A stretch of 64,000 bases of DNA from Candidatus Saccharibacteria bacterium oral taxon 488 (lineage in GTDB: Bacteria; Patescibacteriota; Saccharimonadia; Saccharimonadales; Saccharimonadaceae). A program made the position numbers and the translations under genes. The stretch is from the NCBI GenBank assembly GCA_005697215.1, contig CP040003.1, forward strand, positions 806,001 to 870,000, written 5' to 3'. This document shows, one piece after another, positions 52,712 to 62,618 of the stretch (positions are counted from its first letter, which is position 1; each line of letters opens with the position of its first letter). The notes under the pieces were generated by a model. That model saw only the letters and a list, made by a program, of their open reading frames with translations. It made no database searches and was not told the origin of the DNA.

Positions 52712-54208
52712 GTGAAGCGAGTATCATCAACGATGTATGTGTGGCTACTGGCCGTTGTGTTGTTTGGCGGCGCGCTGTCACTACAGCCGAGCATCAGTCT
52801 GGCGATGCTTGATTTTCCATCATTCCGCATTGGACTATATCAAGTGGCGGTGATCAGTGTGGTTGGCTGCGGTCTGGGTATAGCGGTGCGCCAGCGACTG
52901 TGGCTCCAAGGGCGATGGTGGTGGCTCGGCATTAGCATGCTGGCTATCACCAGTATCGTTGGGCTGTTATTATCCTATGTCCGAGCGCGTACCGCATTAT
53001 ACACGGCATCGCTTTTATTGCTGCTGATAACCGCAGTATGCGCTGCCCTGATGTACCGGTCATTATCGACGAGTGATCGGCGCCGTCTCATGACAATTGG
53101 CCTGTGGAGCGGCATTGTGTTTGGTATATTAGCGGTGCTGCAGCTCATCATCGCCCACATTGAGCCAACGGCGTTCGGTACGCTCTGCTCAGGTTGTCAC
53201 GCCGGCGTGTTTGGCTTTGTCAGGATCAATTTATTTGCCGCTGAGCCGCAATTTTTAGCAAGTAGCTTACTGCCAGCCCTGTTTGTTGGACTGTGCTGGC
53301 GAGAAAGGCGGCAACTGGCAGGCTGGAGCGTTTTTAGTAGCAGTGTGGCGATCAGCCTGACCTTTTCGCGCGGTGCGTTTATCGCGATAATCGGTGCGTG
53401 CATCGTGTATGGTATCGTCCGCTGTTGGCAGCGGTGTAGAAGCGAGGCTCGTTCCATTGACACCGCGGAGCCTATTCATCGTGACGTGTGGCGTCAACTC
53501 GGCATCATCACGGCCGGGTTCGTGATTGGATGCACTCTACTGCTGGTATCAGCGGTGGTTCGCTATCACAACACACCGCACATTGCCTATAATACTGCAG
53601 TGAGCATGCTTGACCAGTTGTCGCTCGGCCGCATCAAATTACCGCAGAAAAATACCATCCCGACGCCGGGCAGCACACCCTCACCGCAAGCACCACCAAC
53701 CAACGAGACCACGGCACCGCAATCATCACCGTCACCGCCCGCCACCCAACCAAACCAGCCCACACCACCAGCCAATTTCCAGCCATCGGGTTTCGTCGCC
53801 GCTTCGGCTAATGACCGACTCAACGCCGCTCAACTGGCGCTCCGAGCCTGGGCAGCAAGTCCACGCACCATACTCTTTGGGACTGGCCTTGGCAATCTCG
53901 GCAGCTTTATCCAACATCAGCTACATCAACCGGTATCGACCGACCACACGGTGTATATTTTCTACGTTTTGCTGCTGAGTAATATCGGCGTTGTCGGTGT
54001 GCTACCGCTTCTAGCCCTGCTCACTGTCACGCTATGGCGCAGTGGCCGATGGCTACTAAAACCGTGGGGGCGATTTGCCTTACTGTTAACGACGGCCATC
54101 GCCATCCACTTTTGGTTTTTTGGCAGCTTGATCAACTCGGTACATTGCCTTGCATGGATTGGTATTTTCTTGTATAATCACCCCAAAGGTCATGAAGAAG
54201 AACTCTGA
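52712..54208 (+). CDS. O-antigen ligase/polymerase-like membrane protein
   Basis: A 498-residue integral membrane protein with about ten transmembrane segments and an outer Pro/Thr/Ser-rich loop near the middle (about residues 310-360). The pattern resembles Wzy/WaaL-type ligases, with the conserved arginine region near SLTFSRGAFIAIIGA and the segment following the long loop (PRTILFGTGLGNLGS). I place the start at the GTG at 52712 (VKRVSS) because TATACT is exactly 6 nt upstream; an ATG at 52733 is an alternative. It heads the cluster and overlaps the sugar transferase by 17 bp. Confidence 0.78.
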   Translation: MKRVSSTMYVWLLAVVLFGGALSLQPSISLAMLDFPSFRIGLYQVAVISVVGCGLGIAVRQRLWLQGRWWWLGISMLAITSIVGLLLSYVRARTALYTASLLLLLITAVCAALMYRSLSTSDRRRLMTIGLWSGIVFGILAVLQLIIAHIEPTAFGTLCSGCHAGVFGFVRINLFAAEPQFLASSLLPALFVGLCWRERRQLAGWSVFSSSVAISLTFSRGAFIAIIGACIVYGIVRCWQRCRSEARSIDTAEPIHRDVWRQLGIITAGFVIGCTLLLVSAVVRYHNTPHIAYNTAVSMLDQLSLGRIKLPQKNTIPTPGSTPSPQAPPTNETTAPQSSPSPPATQPNQPTPPANFQPSGFVAASANDRLNAAQLALRAWAASPRTILFGTGLGNLGSFIQHQLHQPVSTDHTVYIFYVLLLSNIGVVGVLPLLALLTVTLWRSGRWLLKPWGRFALLLTTAIAIHFWFFGSLINSVHCLAWIGIFLYNHPKGHEEEL

Positions 54209-55616
54209 TTTTTACTTCAAATTGGTGTTGATCGGGCTGGACGTACTGGCGCTAGTTGGTGCGTTCACGGCGGCATACATCATGCGCGTATCACTCGACA
54301 CGCGACCCTTCCATGTGCAAATTGGAGCGCTGGAGTTTATCACGTCGATTGTGCTGATGCTGCCGCTGTGGGTTGTCTTGTTCTCGTTTTTTGGGCTATA
54401 CGACCGTGAACACTATATTCATCCGCTGCGTGAATTTTGGCGGCTTGGTATGGCGGCGGTTTGCGGCATCATGATGATGATTTCCTTCAGCTTCTTTAGC
54501 AACACGCCGCTCTTTCCGGCCAAGATGGTGGTGATTTACGCGCTGATCATCAGCTTTGTCATCTTACTCATTCTGCGTAGCGCTGCCAATATCGTGCGGC
54601 TGCATCTGCTGCGCAAAAACATCGGCATCAAGCGCGTGGCGCTGGTCGGCAATGCCGAATCGACGCGGACGCTGGCCGAGTTTATCAGCGCCCATCCCTC
54701 AACCGGCTTTCATCTCAGTGCCATCATATCCAAAGACGGACTCATCCCGCCACGGCTCAAGGGTTTGCGGCGCTCGACACTGGCATCGGCCTTGACTCGC
54801 GATAAAATTGACGCCATTATTCAGACCGACACTGCTCGCAGCGAAGCGCACTATAACTTGGCGGAGCAGCACTATCTCGATTTTTATCAAGCGCCAGCCC
54901 TCGACGGTCTGATGACCGCACGGCATACGGTCGAGATTATCAATTCCGTGCCACTAGCGTATATTCACCCAACACCGCTAGCCACCGGCTACGGACGCGT
55001 GGTCAAACGGTTGATGGATCTCATCGGTGCGACCATCGGCATTATTATCACCTCACCAATTATGCTGCTAGTGGCAATCGCCGTTAAGCTCGGCGACCCG
55101 CGCGGCCCCGTACTGATGCATGGGCAGCAGCGGCGACGCTTGACTCAGTTTAATCGCCCGTTCAAGGTGTATAAGTTTCGCTCGCACTACGCCAAGTTTG
55201 ACGGCAAGACTGACGAGGAAGTATTCACGATGATCGGCAAGCCAGAGCTGATCGACGAATATCGGCAGAACGGCGACAAGCTCGATCATGACTTTCGCGT
55301 CACACCAGTCGGTCGTTTCATCCGCCGGTTTAGCCTCGACGAGCTGCCGCAGTTATTTAACGTTATCAAGGGCGATATTAGCCTCGTTGGGCCGCGGGCG
55401 CTGGTGCCGCATGAGTTGAGTAATTATGAAAAAAAGCACACGCTGCTGACGGTCAAATCTGGCCTGACTGGCCTAGCGGTTGTGTCGGGGCGGCGCAGTA
55501 TCGGCTTTGAAGAGCGGCGGCGACTGGATCTCTACTATGTACAAAACTGGAGTTTATGGCTGGATATCACCATCCTCCTCAAGACCTGCCTGGTCATCTT
55601 TAAAAAGGAGTCTTGA
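54192..55616 (+). CDS. Polyprenyl-phosphate sugar-1-phosphate transferase (WbaP/EpsE type)
   Basis: A 474-residue initiating transferase. The N-terminal half has about five transmembrane helices and a nucleotide-binding-like domain ([18 protein letters not shown]). The C-terminal bacterial sugar transferase domain contains [18 protein letters not shown], the [15 protein letters not shown] block, [21 protein letters not shown] and the family ending with [19 protein letters not shown]. It would attach the first sugar phosphate to undecaprenyl phosphate. The ATG at 54192 overlaps the previous gene by 17 bp. A TATAAT box at 54173-54178 may give an extra internal promoter. Confidence 0.9.
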   Translation: MKKNSDFYFKLVLIGLDVLALVGAFTAAYIMRVSLDTRPFHVQIGALEFITSIVLMLPLWVVLFSFFGLYDREHYIHPLREFWRLGMAAVCGIMMMISFSFFSNTPLFPAKMVVIYALIISFVILLILRSAANIVRLHLLRKNIGIKRVALVGNAESTRTLAEFISAHPSTGFHLSAIISKDGLIPPRLKGLRRSTLASALTRDKIDAIIQTDTARSEAHYNLAEQHYLDFYQAPALDGLMTARHTVEIINSVPLAYIHPTPLATGYGRVVKRLMDLIGATIGIIITSPIMLLVAIAVKLGDPRGPVLMHGQQRRRLTQFNRPFKVYKFRSHYAKFDGKTDEEVFTMIGKPELIDEYRQNGDKLDHDFRVTPVGRFIRRFSLDELPQLFNVIKGDISLVGPRALVPHELSNYEKKHTLLTVKSGLTGLAVVSGRRSIGFEERRRLDLYYVQNWSLWLDITILLKTCLVIFKKES

Positions 55617-56761
55617 TGCGCACCCAGCCGACCATCGCGATCGTTCATGACTGGTTGTATGGCGGTGGCGCCGAGCAAGTTGTCCTGGCGCTACACCGGC
55701 TCTATCCTGACGCCCCAATTTATACCTCGTATTGCTCGAGAAAGTGGCGGAAAAAACTTGATAACAAGGTAGTAACTGGTTATTTGCAGCATTGGCCATT
55801 CGCTCAGCTCAGGCGACTGCTGCCGGTGCTCAGACAGCGGTGGTTTGCGCGGCTGGATTTAGGGCAATTTGATATTATCATTTCCAGCTCTGGTAACGGC
55901 GAGGCGAAGTTTATCCGAACCACCCGTCCCGATCAACAACATATCTGTTATTGTCATACGCCGACGCATTTTTATTGGCGACACTATCAGGAATACTTGC
56001 GTCGACCGAGCTTTCGGCCGCGGTGGCTGGCGCGACTGGGCTTGCGGCTGCTGGTCCGGCCCCTCCGGCGACGTGATTATCAAGCAGCCCAGCACGTTGA
56101 TGTTTTCTTGGCTAATTCCACCGCCATTCAAGCCGATATCAAGCAATTCTATGACCGGGACAGCATTGTCGTCTTTCCGCCGGTGCAAACAACCAGCTTT
56201 ATGGCGCTCGCAAAAACCAGGCCGCGCTCCGTGACGCTACCTGACCGACCGCGCTGCCTGGTGTGGGGGCGACTGGTGCCGATGAAGCGGCTAGACTTGG
56301 TAATTCAAGCCTGCCAGCAGCTCGGTTGGCCACTCGACATTATGGGCGATGGGCCTGATCGTGAGCGGCTGGAGAAGCTGGCGGGTGACTCGACGCGCCT
56401 GCTTGGCTACGTCGGTGACGAGGCCCGGGCTACCGCCATTCAACAAGCCGACCTATTCCTATTTACCGCCCATGAAGACTTTGGTGTCGCACCAGTTGAG
56501 GCCTTGGCCGCTGGACTGCCGGTGGTAGCATACCAGGCCGGTGGCGCACTGGATTATATCAACCCTGGTAAGAACGGCTGGTTTTTCGCTGAACAAACCG
56601 TTGAGAGCTTGGTGGCAACGCTACAGACACTGCCTGGTCAACAGATCTCGCCGCGAACCATCGCCACCTCCGCCAAACCATTTGCTGAACATGCTTTTAC
56701 ACTCGCTATAAAGAAACTTGTAACCAACGAATGGAGGAACACTCATGCGCATCGCCATTGA
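55616..56761 (+). CDS. Glycosyltransferase family 4 (WbaZ-like)
   Basis: A 381-residue GT-B enzyme from the ATG at 55616, with a perfect Shine-Dalgarno (AAAGGAG) 5 nt upstream. The N-terminal lobe begins TIAIVHDWLYGGGAEQVV; the donor-site motif near residues 285-300 is HEDFGVAPVEALAAGLPVV, the E-x7-E signature of GT4 retaining transferases. The block HICYCHTPTHFYW resembles WbaZ-type mannosyltransferases. It acts in the cytoplasm on a lipid-linked sugar made by the upstream transferase. It overlaps the next GT gene by 17 bp. Confidence 0.88.
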   Translation: MRTQPTIAIVHDWLYGGGAEQVVLALHRLYPDAPIYTSYCSRKWRKKLDNKVVTGYLQHWPFAQLRRLLPVLRQRWFARLDLGQFDIIISSSGNGEAKFIRTTRPDQQHICYCHTPTHFYWRHYQEYLRRPSFRPRWLARLGLRLLVRPLRRRDYQAAQHVDVFLANSTAIQADIKQFYDRDSIVVFPPVQTTSFMALAKTRPRSVTLPDRPRCLVWGRLVPMKRLDLVIQACQQLGWPLDIMGDGPDRERLEKLAGDSTRLLGYVGDEARATAIQQADLFLFTAHEDFGVAPVEALAAGLPVVAYQAGGALDYINPGKNGWFFAEQTVESLVATLQTLPGQQISPRTIATSAKPFAEHAFTLAIKKLVTNEWRNTHAHRH

Positions 56762-57851
56762 TGCTCGTACGCTACGGACGAGCACCGGCCGTTACGTCGA
56801 ACGGCTGATTCATTATCTACAAAAAATTGATAACAGGAATGACTATATTATCTTACTCAAGCCAAAGGACATGGATAGCTGGCAGGCCGATAACCCGCGC
56901 TTTCAGAAAGTCGCCTGTCCATTTGCTGAATTTTCATTTGCCGAGCAACGAGGTTTTAAGAAACAGCTGGAGGAGCTGCGCCCAGATCTCGTGCATTTTG
57001 CAATGGTTCAGCAGCCCGTGTGGTACCGGGCCAGCCCGGTCGTCACCACCATGCAAGACCTGACCACCGTTCGGTTCAACAACCCCGACAAGAACCCGAT
57101 GGTCTTCTGGATAAAGCAGCAAATTTATAAATGGGTCAACAAAAAAGTTGCCCGAAAGTCAGCTCATGTCATTACTATTTCTGAGTTTGTCAAGCGCGAC
57201 TTGGTGGATTTTACCGGAGTCAGTCCAGACAAGATTACCGTGACGCTTGAGTCAGCCGACGAGCTACCAAAGGGCAATGATCCAGTCAAAGAGCTGGTTG
57301 GAAAAAAGTTCATCATGTATGTTGGCCGACCGACACCGCATAAAAATTTGCGGCGGCTGATTGATGCATTTAAATTATTGCAACAAAAGCACCCCGAGCT
57401 GACGCTGGCGTTGGCTGGCAAAAAGGACGGTAACTACGCTCGCCATGAGGCGTATGTTACTGAACGCGGTATTACAAATGTCGTTTTCACTGGTTTTGTG
57501 TCGGACGAGCAACTGCGCTGGATGTGCGAGCATACGGCTGTGTATTGCTTCCCATCGCTGAGCGAAGGTTTTGGCCTGCCGGGTCTCGAAGCCATGCTGC
57601 ACGGCGCGCCGGTCGCTTCAAGCACCGCCACTTGCCTGCCGGAAACGCATGGCGAGGCGGCTCACTACTTTGATCCGTATAGCGTCGAGGACATGGCGCG
57701 GGCAATTGACGAGCTTCTGACGGACGAGAAACGACGCCGTGAGCTCATCAAGAAGGGTAAGCAGCACGTCAAAACCTTCTCGTGGCAGCGAATGGCCGAG
57801 CAGACGCTGGCGGTGTATGAGCAGTATGGCCGCAAAGAATCCAACTCATAG
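56745..57851 (+). CDS. Glycosyltransferase family 4
   Basis: A 368-residue GT-B enzyme. It starts MRIAIDARTLRTSTGRY, has the nucleotide-sugar domain with FIMYVGRPTPHKNLRRLIDAF near residue 190 and the retaining-GT motif SEGFGLPGLEAMLHGAPVA near 275-293. It resembles mannosyl- or N-acetylglucosaminyl-transferases of capsule clusters. A good Shine-Dalgarno (TGGAGGAA) lies in the tail of the previous gene. It is the last plus-strand gene of the set and converges with manC. Confidence 0.9.
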   Translation: MRIAIDARTLRTSTGRYVERLIHYLQKIDNRNDYIILLKPKDMDSWQADNPRFQKVACPFAEFSFAEQRGFKKQLEELRPDLVHFAMVQQPVWYRASPVVTTMQDLTTVRFNNPDKNPMVFWIKQQIYKWVNKKVARKSAHVITISEFVKRDLVDFTGVSPDKITVTLESADELPKGNDPVKELVGKKFIMYVGRPTPHKNLRRLIDAFKLLQQKHPELTLALAGKKDGNYARHEAYVTERGITNVVFTGFVSDEQLRWMCEHTAVYCFPSLSEGFGLPGLEAMLHGAPVASSTATCLPETHGEAAHYFDPYSVEDMARAIDELLTDEKRRRELIKKGKQHVKTFSWQRMAEQTLAVYEQYGRKESNS

Positions 57852-57927
57852 CGGATGATCCTGGCTTATCCACACTAGATACTTACATTTGTAATCATAG
57901 TCGTTAGGTCGTGGCTCGGCTGCTGGG

Positions 57928-58971
57928 CTATCTTTGCAACTGCTTTGCGATGTCACCACACTTGGCGGCCACATCCCGCCGTGCCACCAGCACACCGTCT
58001 GGTGTGTTAACCACCACTACATTATCAAGGCCGATCACCGCCACCGGCTTGTCCGGCTGCTCGTTGCGAATATAGGTATTAGCGACATCAATGGTATGAA
58101 TGTTGTCACCATATGCGTAATTACCCGCCTCATCCTTGGTAACCGCGTCGTGTAGATCCTTGAAATTACCGATATCCATCCAGTCAAAGCTGGCCGATAC
58201 CATAGCCAGCTGATGAGCTTTTTCGATCAGGGCGATGTCGATGACTTGATTATCTAGCGCCAGGTATGCGTGATTGTAAGCCTCGCTACCAAAGTCAGCA
58301 ATTGACGCTAACGTCTGGTAATTTGACCACAGATCTGGAGCACTCCGCTGCATTTCATTCCTAAACACCTCAACCGAGCCAACAAAATAGCCGCAGTTCC
58401 ACAAATAATTTCCCGACTCAACATACCGCTTCGCTGTCTCGTAATCAGGTTTTTCCTTGAACGACTCGACATTATAGACGCCCGCTTGAGCATCAATCAC
58501 CCCATCGCGCTGAATATAACCAAAGCCAGTCGACGGGAAGGTCGGCTCAATGCCGATAAGCGTAATACAACCACGCTCACGAGAAATGCGCGCTGCTGTA
58601 TCGAACGAGTGGGCAAACCCCTGGGTGTCACGCACATTATGATCAGAGTGAATAAAGGCAATCGGCTCAGTCCGGTCATGGTGGCGATTGATATAATCCA
58701 GGGCCAATACGATACAGTGCGCTGTCCCCCGCCGTCCCGGCTCGATCAGAAAGGCCTCGTCCGGCAGCTCGGGTAGCTGCGCCCGCAGCGCCCTAGCATG
58801 ACTAGCCTCGGTCACCACATAAATTGTATCACCCAGCTTTCTGGCCCGGTCATAGGCTTGTTGGACCATGGTGCGCTCACTAGTTAACGCCAAAAGTTGT
58901 TTTGGTTGAGTGGAGGTTGAGAGTGGCCAGAGACGCGTACCTGAACCACCGGCAATAATTACAGCTATCAT
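57928..58971 (-). CDS. manC: Mannose-1-phosphate guanylyltransferase
   Basis: A 347-residue enzyme making GDP-mannose from GTP and mannose-1-phosphate. The pyrophosphorylase motif is GGSGTRLWPLS (residues 8-18), followed by STQPKQLLALT, FLIEPGRRGTAHC (the nucleotide-binding region), the FKEKPD motif and NYLWNCGYFVGSVE. There is no C-terminal isomerase domain, so phosphomannose isomerase must be elsewhere. The ATG is 7 nt from TATACT without a Shine-Dalgarno, predicting a leaderless mRNA. It should feed mannosyl donors to the GT4 enzymes of this cluster. Confidence 0.93.
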   Translation of the reverse strand: MIAVIIAGGSGTRLWPLSTSTQPKQLLALTSERTMVQQAYDRARKLGDTIYVVTEASHARALRAQLPELPDEAFLIEPGRRGTAHCIVLALDYINRHHDRTEPIAFIHSDHNVRDTQGFAHSFDTAARISRERGCITLIGIEPTFPSTGFGYIQRDGVIDAQAGVYNVESFKEKPDYETAKRYVESGNYLWNCGYFVGSVEVFRNEMQRSAPDLWSNYQTLASIADFGSEAYNHAYLALDNQVIDIALIEKAHQLAMVSASFDWMDIGNFKDLHDAVTKDEAGNYAYGDNIHTIDVANTYIRNEQPDKPVAVIGLDNVVVVNTPDGVLVARRDVAAKCGDIAKQLQR

Positions 58972-59049
58972 ACTATATAGTATACCGAGTTAGGCACACA
59001 AACGCCACCTATTCTTTAGAGGATTCTGTATCCATATCACAATGAGCCA

Positions 59050-60018
59050 CTAGCGGGACCTGTCAGCGTCAACACCGCCCTCGTAGCCAAATAACATCGC
59101 TATAGCTTCTACCCTACCAAAGAACTGCTGTATCCGCTCAATCGTTGGATCTTTTGGCATTAATGTAAGCTCTTTTAGTATCATTTCGCGCAGAACAGCC
59201 TTCTCGGCATCAAGCTCACTCAGCAATTTGATGCGCTGTATCTCGGCTTCATAGTCCTGAGGAGCCTCAGACTTCTTTCCTAGTAATACGTGGGCCTGCA
59301 TTCTAGCTTGTTCGTCGCGCTTTCTGTCAAAATCAAGATTATCTGTTTCCTGCTTAACCTGCGATTCTGGATACATCAGGTCGACCTCAGTTCCACCGAC
59401 ACGCTCTCCATTAGCCATTGCCGCCAGAACAGTATAGTACATATATAACCAGTTGTTCATTCCCGGTGCATCTGAAGGATAATCTAATAGGTGCTGCATC
59501 CCTTGACGATTATAGCCCCGTGGACCAGCGAGCGCATCCGCCGGCATTCCTAGTATATACTCGAATAACCAGCCGATCAATTCCTCGGTACGCCGCTGGA
59601 ATGGCGGCATTGATTCTTTTGAACGCTCTGTCCGCCCAATAACGACGACTGAAAACTCATCCAGCATCCTACTAATCTCTTCTGCAAAATCTGGCATACC
59701 CGTTTTCTCTGGCTCGGAGGTGATAATTTTATTTCCACCTTGATCTAGTACACACCTCGCACCAATCTGTCGCTGCTTGGGAATTCCTCCTTCTTCTGGT
59801 TTAACACATACTACGGCAGCCCCGAGCTGACCGAGGTCCTTTGCAATAAGCGGATCAGGCGACGCATCAACCACAACGCATGGCAGCTCATGGTCTTTGA
59901 CACATCTCTTTACGGTCGTGCGCGCGAGGTCGTAACGGAGATCGTTACGCTTATACTTTGTTCCCGTCACCATAACAACCGGTGCTCCATCTATAGGAGG
60001 GCTCTCTACTCGCTTCAT
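59050..60018 (-). CDS. Predicted GT-A-fold transferase, unknown substrate
   Basis: A 322-residue soluble protein. The N-terminal half resembles a nucleotide-sugar binding domain: VMVTGTKYKRNDLRYDL, CVVVDASPDPLIAKDL, and GIPKQRQIGARCVLD, with EPEK at the usual acidic metal-site position. The C-terminal third is helical with a Glu/Lys-rich coil (residues 225-290). I do not recognise it as a specific family. A TAAAAT box lies 6 nt before the ATG at 60018, with TTGACA at 16 bp, a near-consensus leaderless promoter. It stands between manC and the two sugar isomerases. Confidence 0.55.
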   Translation of the reverse strand: MKRVESPPIDGAPVVMVTGTKYKRNDLRYDLARTTVKRCVKDHELPCVVVDASPDPLIAKDLGQLGAAVVCVKPEEGGIPKQRQIGARCVLDQGGNKIITSEPEKTGMPDFAEEISRMLDEFSVVVIGRTERSKESMPPFQRRTEELIGWLFEYILGMPADALAGPRGYNRQGMQHLLDYPSDAPGMNNWLYMYYTVLAAMANGERVGGTEVDLMYPESQVKQETDNLDFDRKRDEQARMQAHVLLGKKSEAPQDYEAEIQRIKLLSELDAEKAVLREMILKELTLMPKDPTIERIQQFFGRVEAIAMLFGYEGGVDADRSR

Positions 60019-60068
60019 GTATTCATTTTAACATATAAGTTTAATTTGTCAATAACAGATCAGTCCTC

Positions 60069-60887
60069 TTACACTTCAAAAACGCTTTGTACAAACGATA
60101 TCGCGTCTACTACACGCTTCACGTTCTCACCCTGTTCGCCCGGACGCATTTCGATTGATACAACGCCCTTATAGCCAATGTGTTTTAGCGCACCAGCTGC
60201 GGCGCGATAGTCAACGTCGTCGCGATCATAAACTCGATCAAGCATCGGAGCGCTAACATGAAAATGCTTCAAGATATCGCCATTATTTCGTATCGATTCG
60301 CCAATATCATCGCCAGCTAACGCCATACACGCCGTATCAAGATGCAGACCGATCCCCTCCGAGTTAATCGTACGAACCAGCCGCGCGCCTTCATCCGCCG
60401 TTGTTACGTAGTCACAATTATATTGAAGTGCATTCGGTTCGATACAGAGCATGGTGTTATGCTGCTTGGCAATGTCACCGAGCTCGGCGAAGAAACGGCT
60501 TGCGATGCTGTCCGCCTCTTCTACCGACACCGCACCGCGCTGTCGATTCTTTGGCGAACCAAACACCAATCGACCAGCACCCATGTCTCCAGCCAATCGC
60601 AAAAAGTCAGCCAAATATTGCCGCATTTCGTCGCGAAGTTCGCTTGATTCAAACATCTTCAGATCGGGGCGCGCGAACAACATCGACTGAAAGGCCGCGA
60701 TCTCAATGCCATACCCCCTCCACCACTCGACATACTCGTTAATTTGCTCGGGAGTCGCCTTGGTCGGATCATCCCAGCGCTTCGTCGGCGCGATCTCGAC
60801 GTAGCGTACGCCAAGCTCCCGCAGCTTTGCGGCGACGTCCGCTTCTTCTTCATTTGTCCATGCGATGTTCGATATAGCTAGTTTCAT
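60069..60887 (-). CDS. Xylose isomerase-like TIM-barrel sugar isomerase/epimerase, copy 1
   Basis: A 272-residue protein of the sugar-phosphate isomerase/epimerase (IolE/xylose isomerase-like) fold. The likely metal ligands are all visible: glutamate in LCIEPNALQYN, aspartate in GLHLDTACMAL, histidine in LKHFHVSAPML and the last glutamate in SIEMRPGE. These enzymes change ketose/aldose or epimerise sugar phosphates with a divalent metal. The substrate is unknown. TATAAT lies 6 nt from the ATG at 60887, so it is probably leaderless and separately transcribed from the paralogue. Confidence 0.8.
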   Translation of the reverse strand: MKLAISNIAWTNEEEADVAAKLRELGVRYVEIAPTKRWDDPTKATPEQINEYVEWWRGYGIEIAAFQSMLFARPDLKMFESSELRDEMRQYLADFLRLAGDMGAGRLVFGSPKNRQRGAVSVEEADSIASRFFAELGDIAKQHNTMLCIEPNALQYNCDYVTTADEGARLVRTINSEGIGLHLDTACMALAGDDIGESIRNNGDILKHFHVSAPMLDRVYDRDDVDYRAAAGALKHIGYKGVVSIEMRPGEQGENVKRVVDAISFVQSVFEV

Positions 60888-60902
60888 GTAGTCATTATAT
60901 CA

Positions 60903-61736
60903 CTACTTATCGCGAAGACCATACTGACCTTTAGCATAATCAATTTCTTGACCAATATCATCCAAACCCAGAGGACCTCTCATCTCAATTGACAACCAAC
61001 CGCCATAACCTACCTCTCTAAGGGCAGCAGCATAGTCTTTATGAGGAATTTCCGGCGCAAGTGAAGGACGCGCCAGTCCTGGAGCACTTATATCAAAACT
61101 GCGCATACCATAATAGCGAACCGCACGAACTAAATGCACTGGATCGTCCTGAGCGCCAGCCATCGCCGCCGAATCAAGATGAATTCCAAACCCTGGATTG
61201 TCAACACGATCAACCAACTCCATACCCTCTGGTGCTGTACGCACAAACTCATTACCATAACCCGATAGAGGCTCGATCATTAGCCGCGTATTGTTGTTAT
61301 TAGCCTCAACGGCAACCAAGCTGAATAGCTCAGCTGCCTCACTCATAGCCTGTTCAGCACTAAGGTCTCCTACTTTACGCAAACCAGGAGAACCAAACAC
61401 CATTGACACCGCACCAAGCCTCCCGGCAAGCTCGGCCTGTTTCTTTAAGTGATCAGCTAAACGTTGGCGCCCCGACTCTTCGCCAAAAAGCGCCGCCCCA
61501 TCAACCCCGAACACCAAAGACTGCAATCCAACAACTACCATACCACGTTCTGCAAGTCTTTTGCGATATTCATCTGCTTCCTTCAGTCCAACACTTGGCG
61601 CCTCCGGCCAAATCATTGTCGGCGCAATTACAAGCCCCTCAACACCACACTGCGACACACGCTTCAGCGCTTCTTGTTGATCTTCACCAAAAGCAATATT
61701 CGAGATAGCAAGCTTCATTGACTCCTTTGAACTCAT
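60903..61736 (-). CDS. Xylose isomerase-like TIM-barrel protein, copy 2 (altered metal site)
   Basis: A 277-residue paralogue of the previous gene, with shared blocks (MKLAISNIAF, EPLSGYGNEF, HLDSAAMAG, SIEMRGPL). At the position of the catalytic metal histidine (HFHVSAPML in copy 1) it reads SFDISAPGL, a His to Asp change; the other ligands remain. Its activity could differ. The start has two options: ATG at 61736, 6 nt from TATAAT (leaderless), and ATG at 61718 with an AAAGGAG Shine-Dalgarno 4 nt upstream. The second fits the alignment with copy 1, which begins MKLAISNIA. Confidence 0.75.
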   Translation of the reverse strand: MSSKESMKLAISNIAFGEDQQEALKRVSQCGVEGLVIAPTMIWPEAPSVGLKEADEYRKRLAERGMVVVGLQSLVFGVDGAALFGEESGRQRLADHLKKQAELAGRLGAVSMVFGSPGLRKVGDLSAEQAMSEAAELFSLVAVEANNNNTRLMIEPLSGYGNEFVRTAPEGMELVDRVDNPGFGIHLDSAAMAGAQDDPVHLVRAVRYYGMRSFDISAPGLARPSLAPEIPHKDYAAALREVGYGGWLSIEMRGPLGLDDIGQEIDYAKGQYGLRDK

Positions 61737-61754
61737 GCTCGCATTATACCATGA

Positions 61755-62516
61755 TTACTTATTTTTTGCAACAAACTCCTTGATGCCTGCCAGCTCTTGC
61801 TCCTTTGTGTATAGATAGTCACCTTCACCGCCATACACCTCAGCATATTTACTGTGCATATCCCAGTAGGCCGGTGTTACTCCTTCTGGTGTGTTGGTAA
61901 ACTCTATACCAAAGGCAACCTTGGCGACTTCCCGCGTGCTGACTGGTGGCGTCGCAAAATTAACCAGTGGCAGATTATTCTCTAAAGCAATGGTGATATC
62001 GCGCCAAATATTGGCGAGATTATAGTACTGATACATGCCATCAGCATGAATTTTTTCAACCATGTTATTGTTCATCAGATCATAAATAACATTCTTCTTC
62101 AGCCCGTCGCCAAATAGCCCCGGCAGGCGAACAATTGTTGTGTCAAAGTTCTCACGACAGAATTGCTCAAGATAATATCTATTAACTCCGTATGGCAAAA
62201 GCCCTTCGGTTTCAATGGGCGTATCTTCGTTAGCGCCATTTGGGTTTTTATAAACACCGACTGTTGAAATCAGGATGAGCTTCTTGATCTTTGCCTTTTT
62301 GATATGTGAGATAAACCCTTCAATCTCCGCACGGTCAACCTCTGGCTCCTGATTGATCCGCCACATCTCAGCACGGTTTGCAGCGCTCACCACCAGGTCG
62401 TACTCTTGACCTTCAATGTCAGCTATATTTTTGCTGTTATAATAGTCGTCAAACTCATGTTGACCCTTTATGTTTCCACCAACAAACCCGGTGTACCCAA
62501 TTAATGCGGTTCTCAT
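61755..62516 (-). CDS. NAD-dependent epimerase/dehydratase
   Basis: A 253-residue SDR-type protein with an N-terminal dinucleotide-binding motif GYTGFVGGN (residues 7-15) and a likely catalytic YGVNRYYLEQF (Tyr-x3-Tyr/Lys variant). It resembles NAD(P)-dependent sugar epimerases or dehydratases, but is shorter than typical ones and the YxxxK is not exact. A strong Shine-Dalgarno (AGGAGG) precedes the ATG at 62516. It lies with the sugar isomerases and manC and probably makes a special sugar for the surface glycan. Confidence 0.78.
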   Translation of the reverse strand: MRTALIGYTGFVGGNIKGQHEFDDYYNSKNIADIEGQEYDLVVSAANRAEMWRINQEPEVDRAEIEGFISHIKKAKIKKLILISTVGVYKNPNGANEDTPIETEGLLPYGVNRYYLEQFCRENFDTTIVRLPGLFGDGLKKNVIYDLMNNNMVEKIHADGMYQYYNLANIWRDITIALENNLPLVNFATPPVSTREVAKVAFGIEFTNTPEGVTPAYWDMHSKYAEVYGGEGDYLYTKEQELAGIKEFVAKNK

Positions 62517-62618
62517 AATATATTCCTCCTATGTCTCATTATGTCAAATTCCAGATAAAACACAACGATGGCCAGTATGGACATGGAGCGATATCAATTA
62601 TAGAATGGTTTAGGCACT

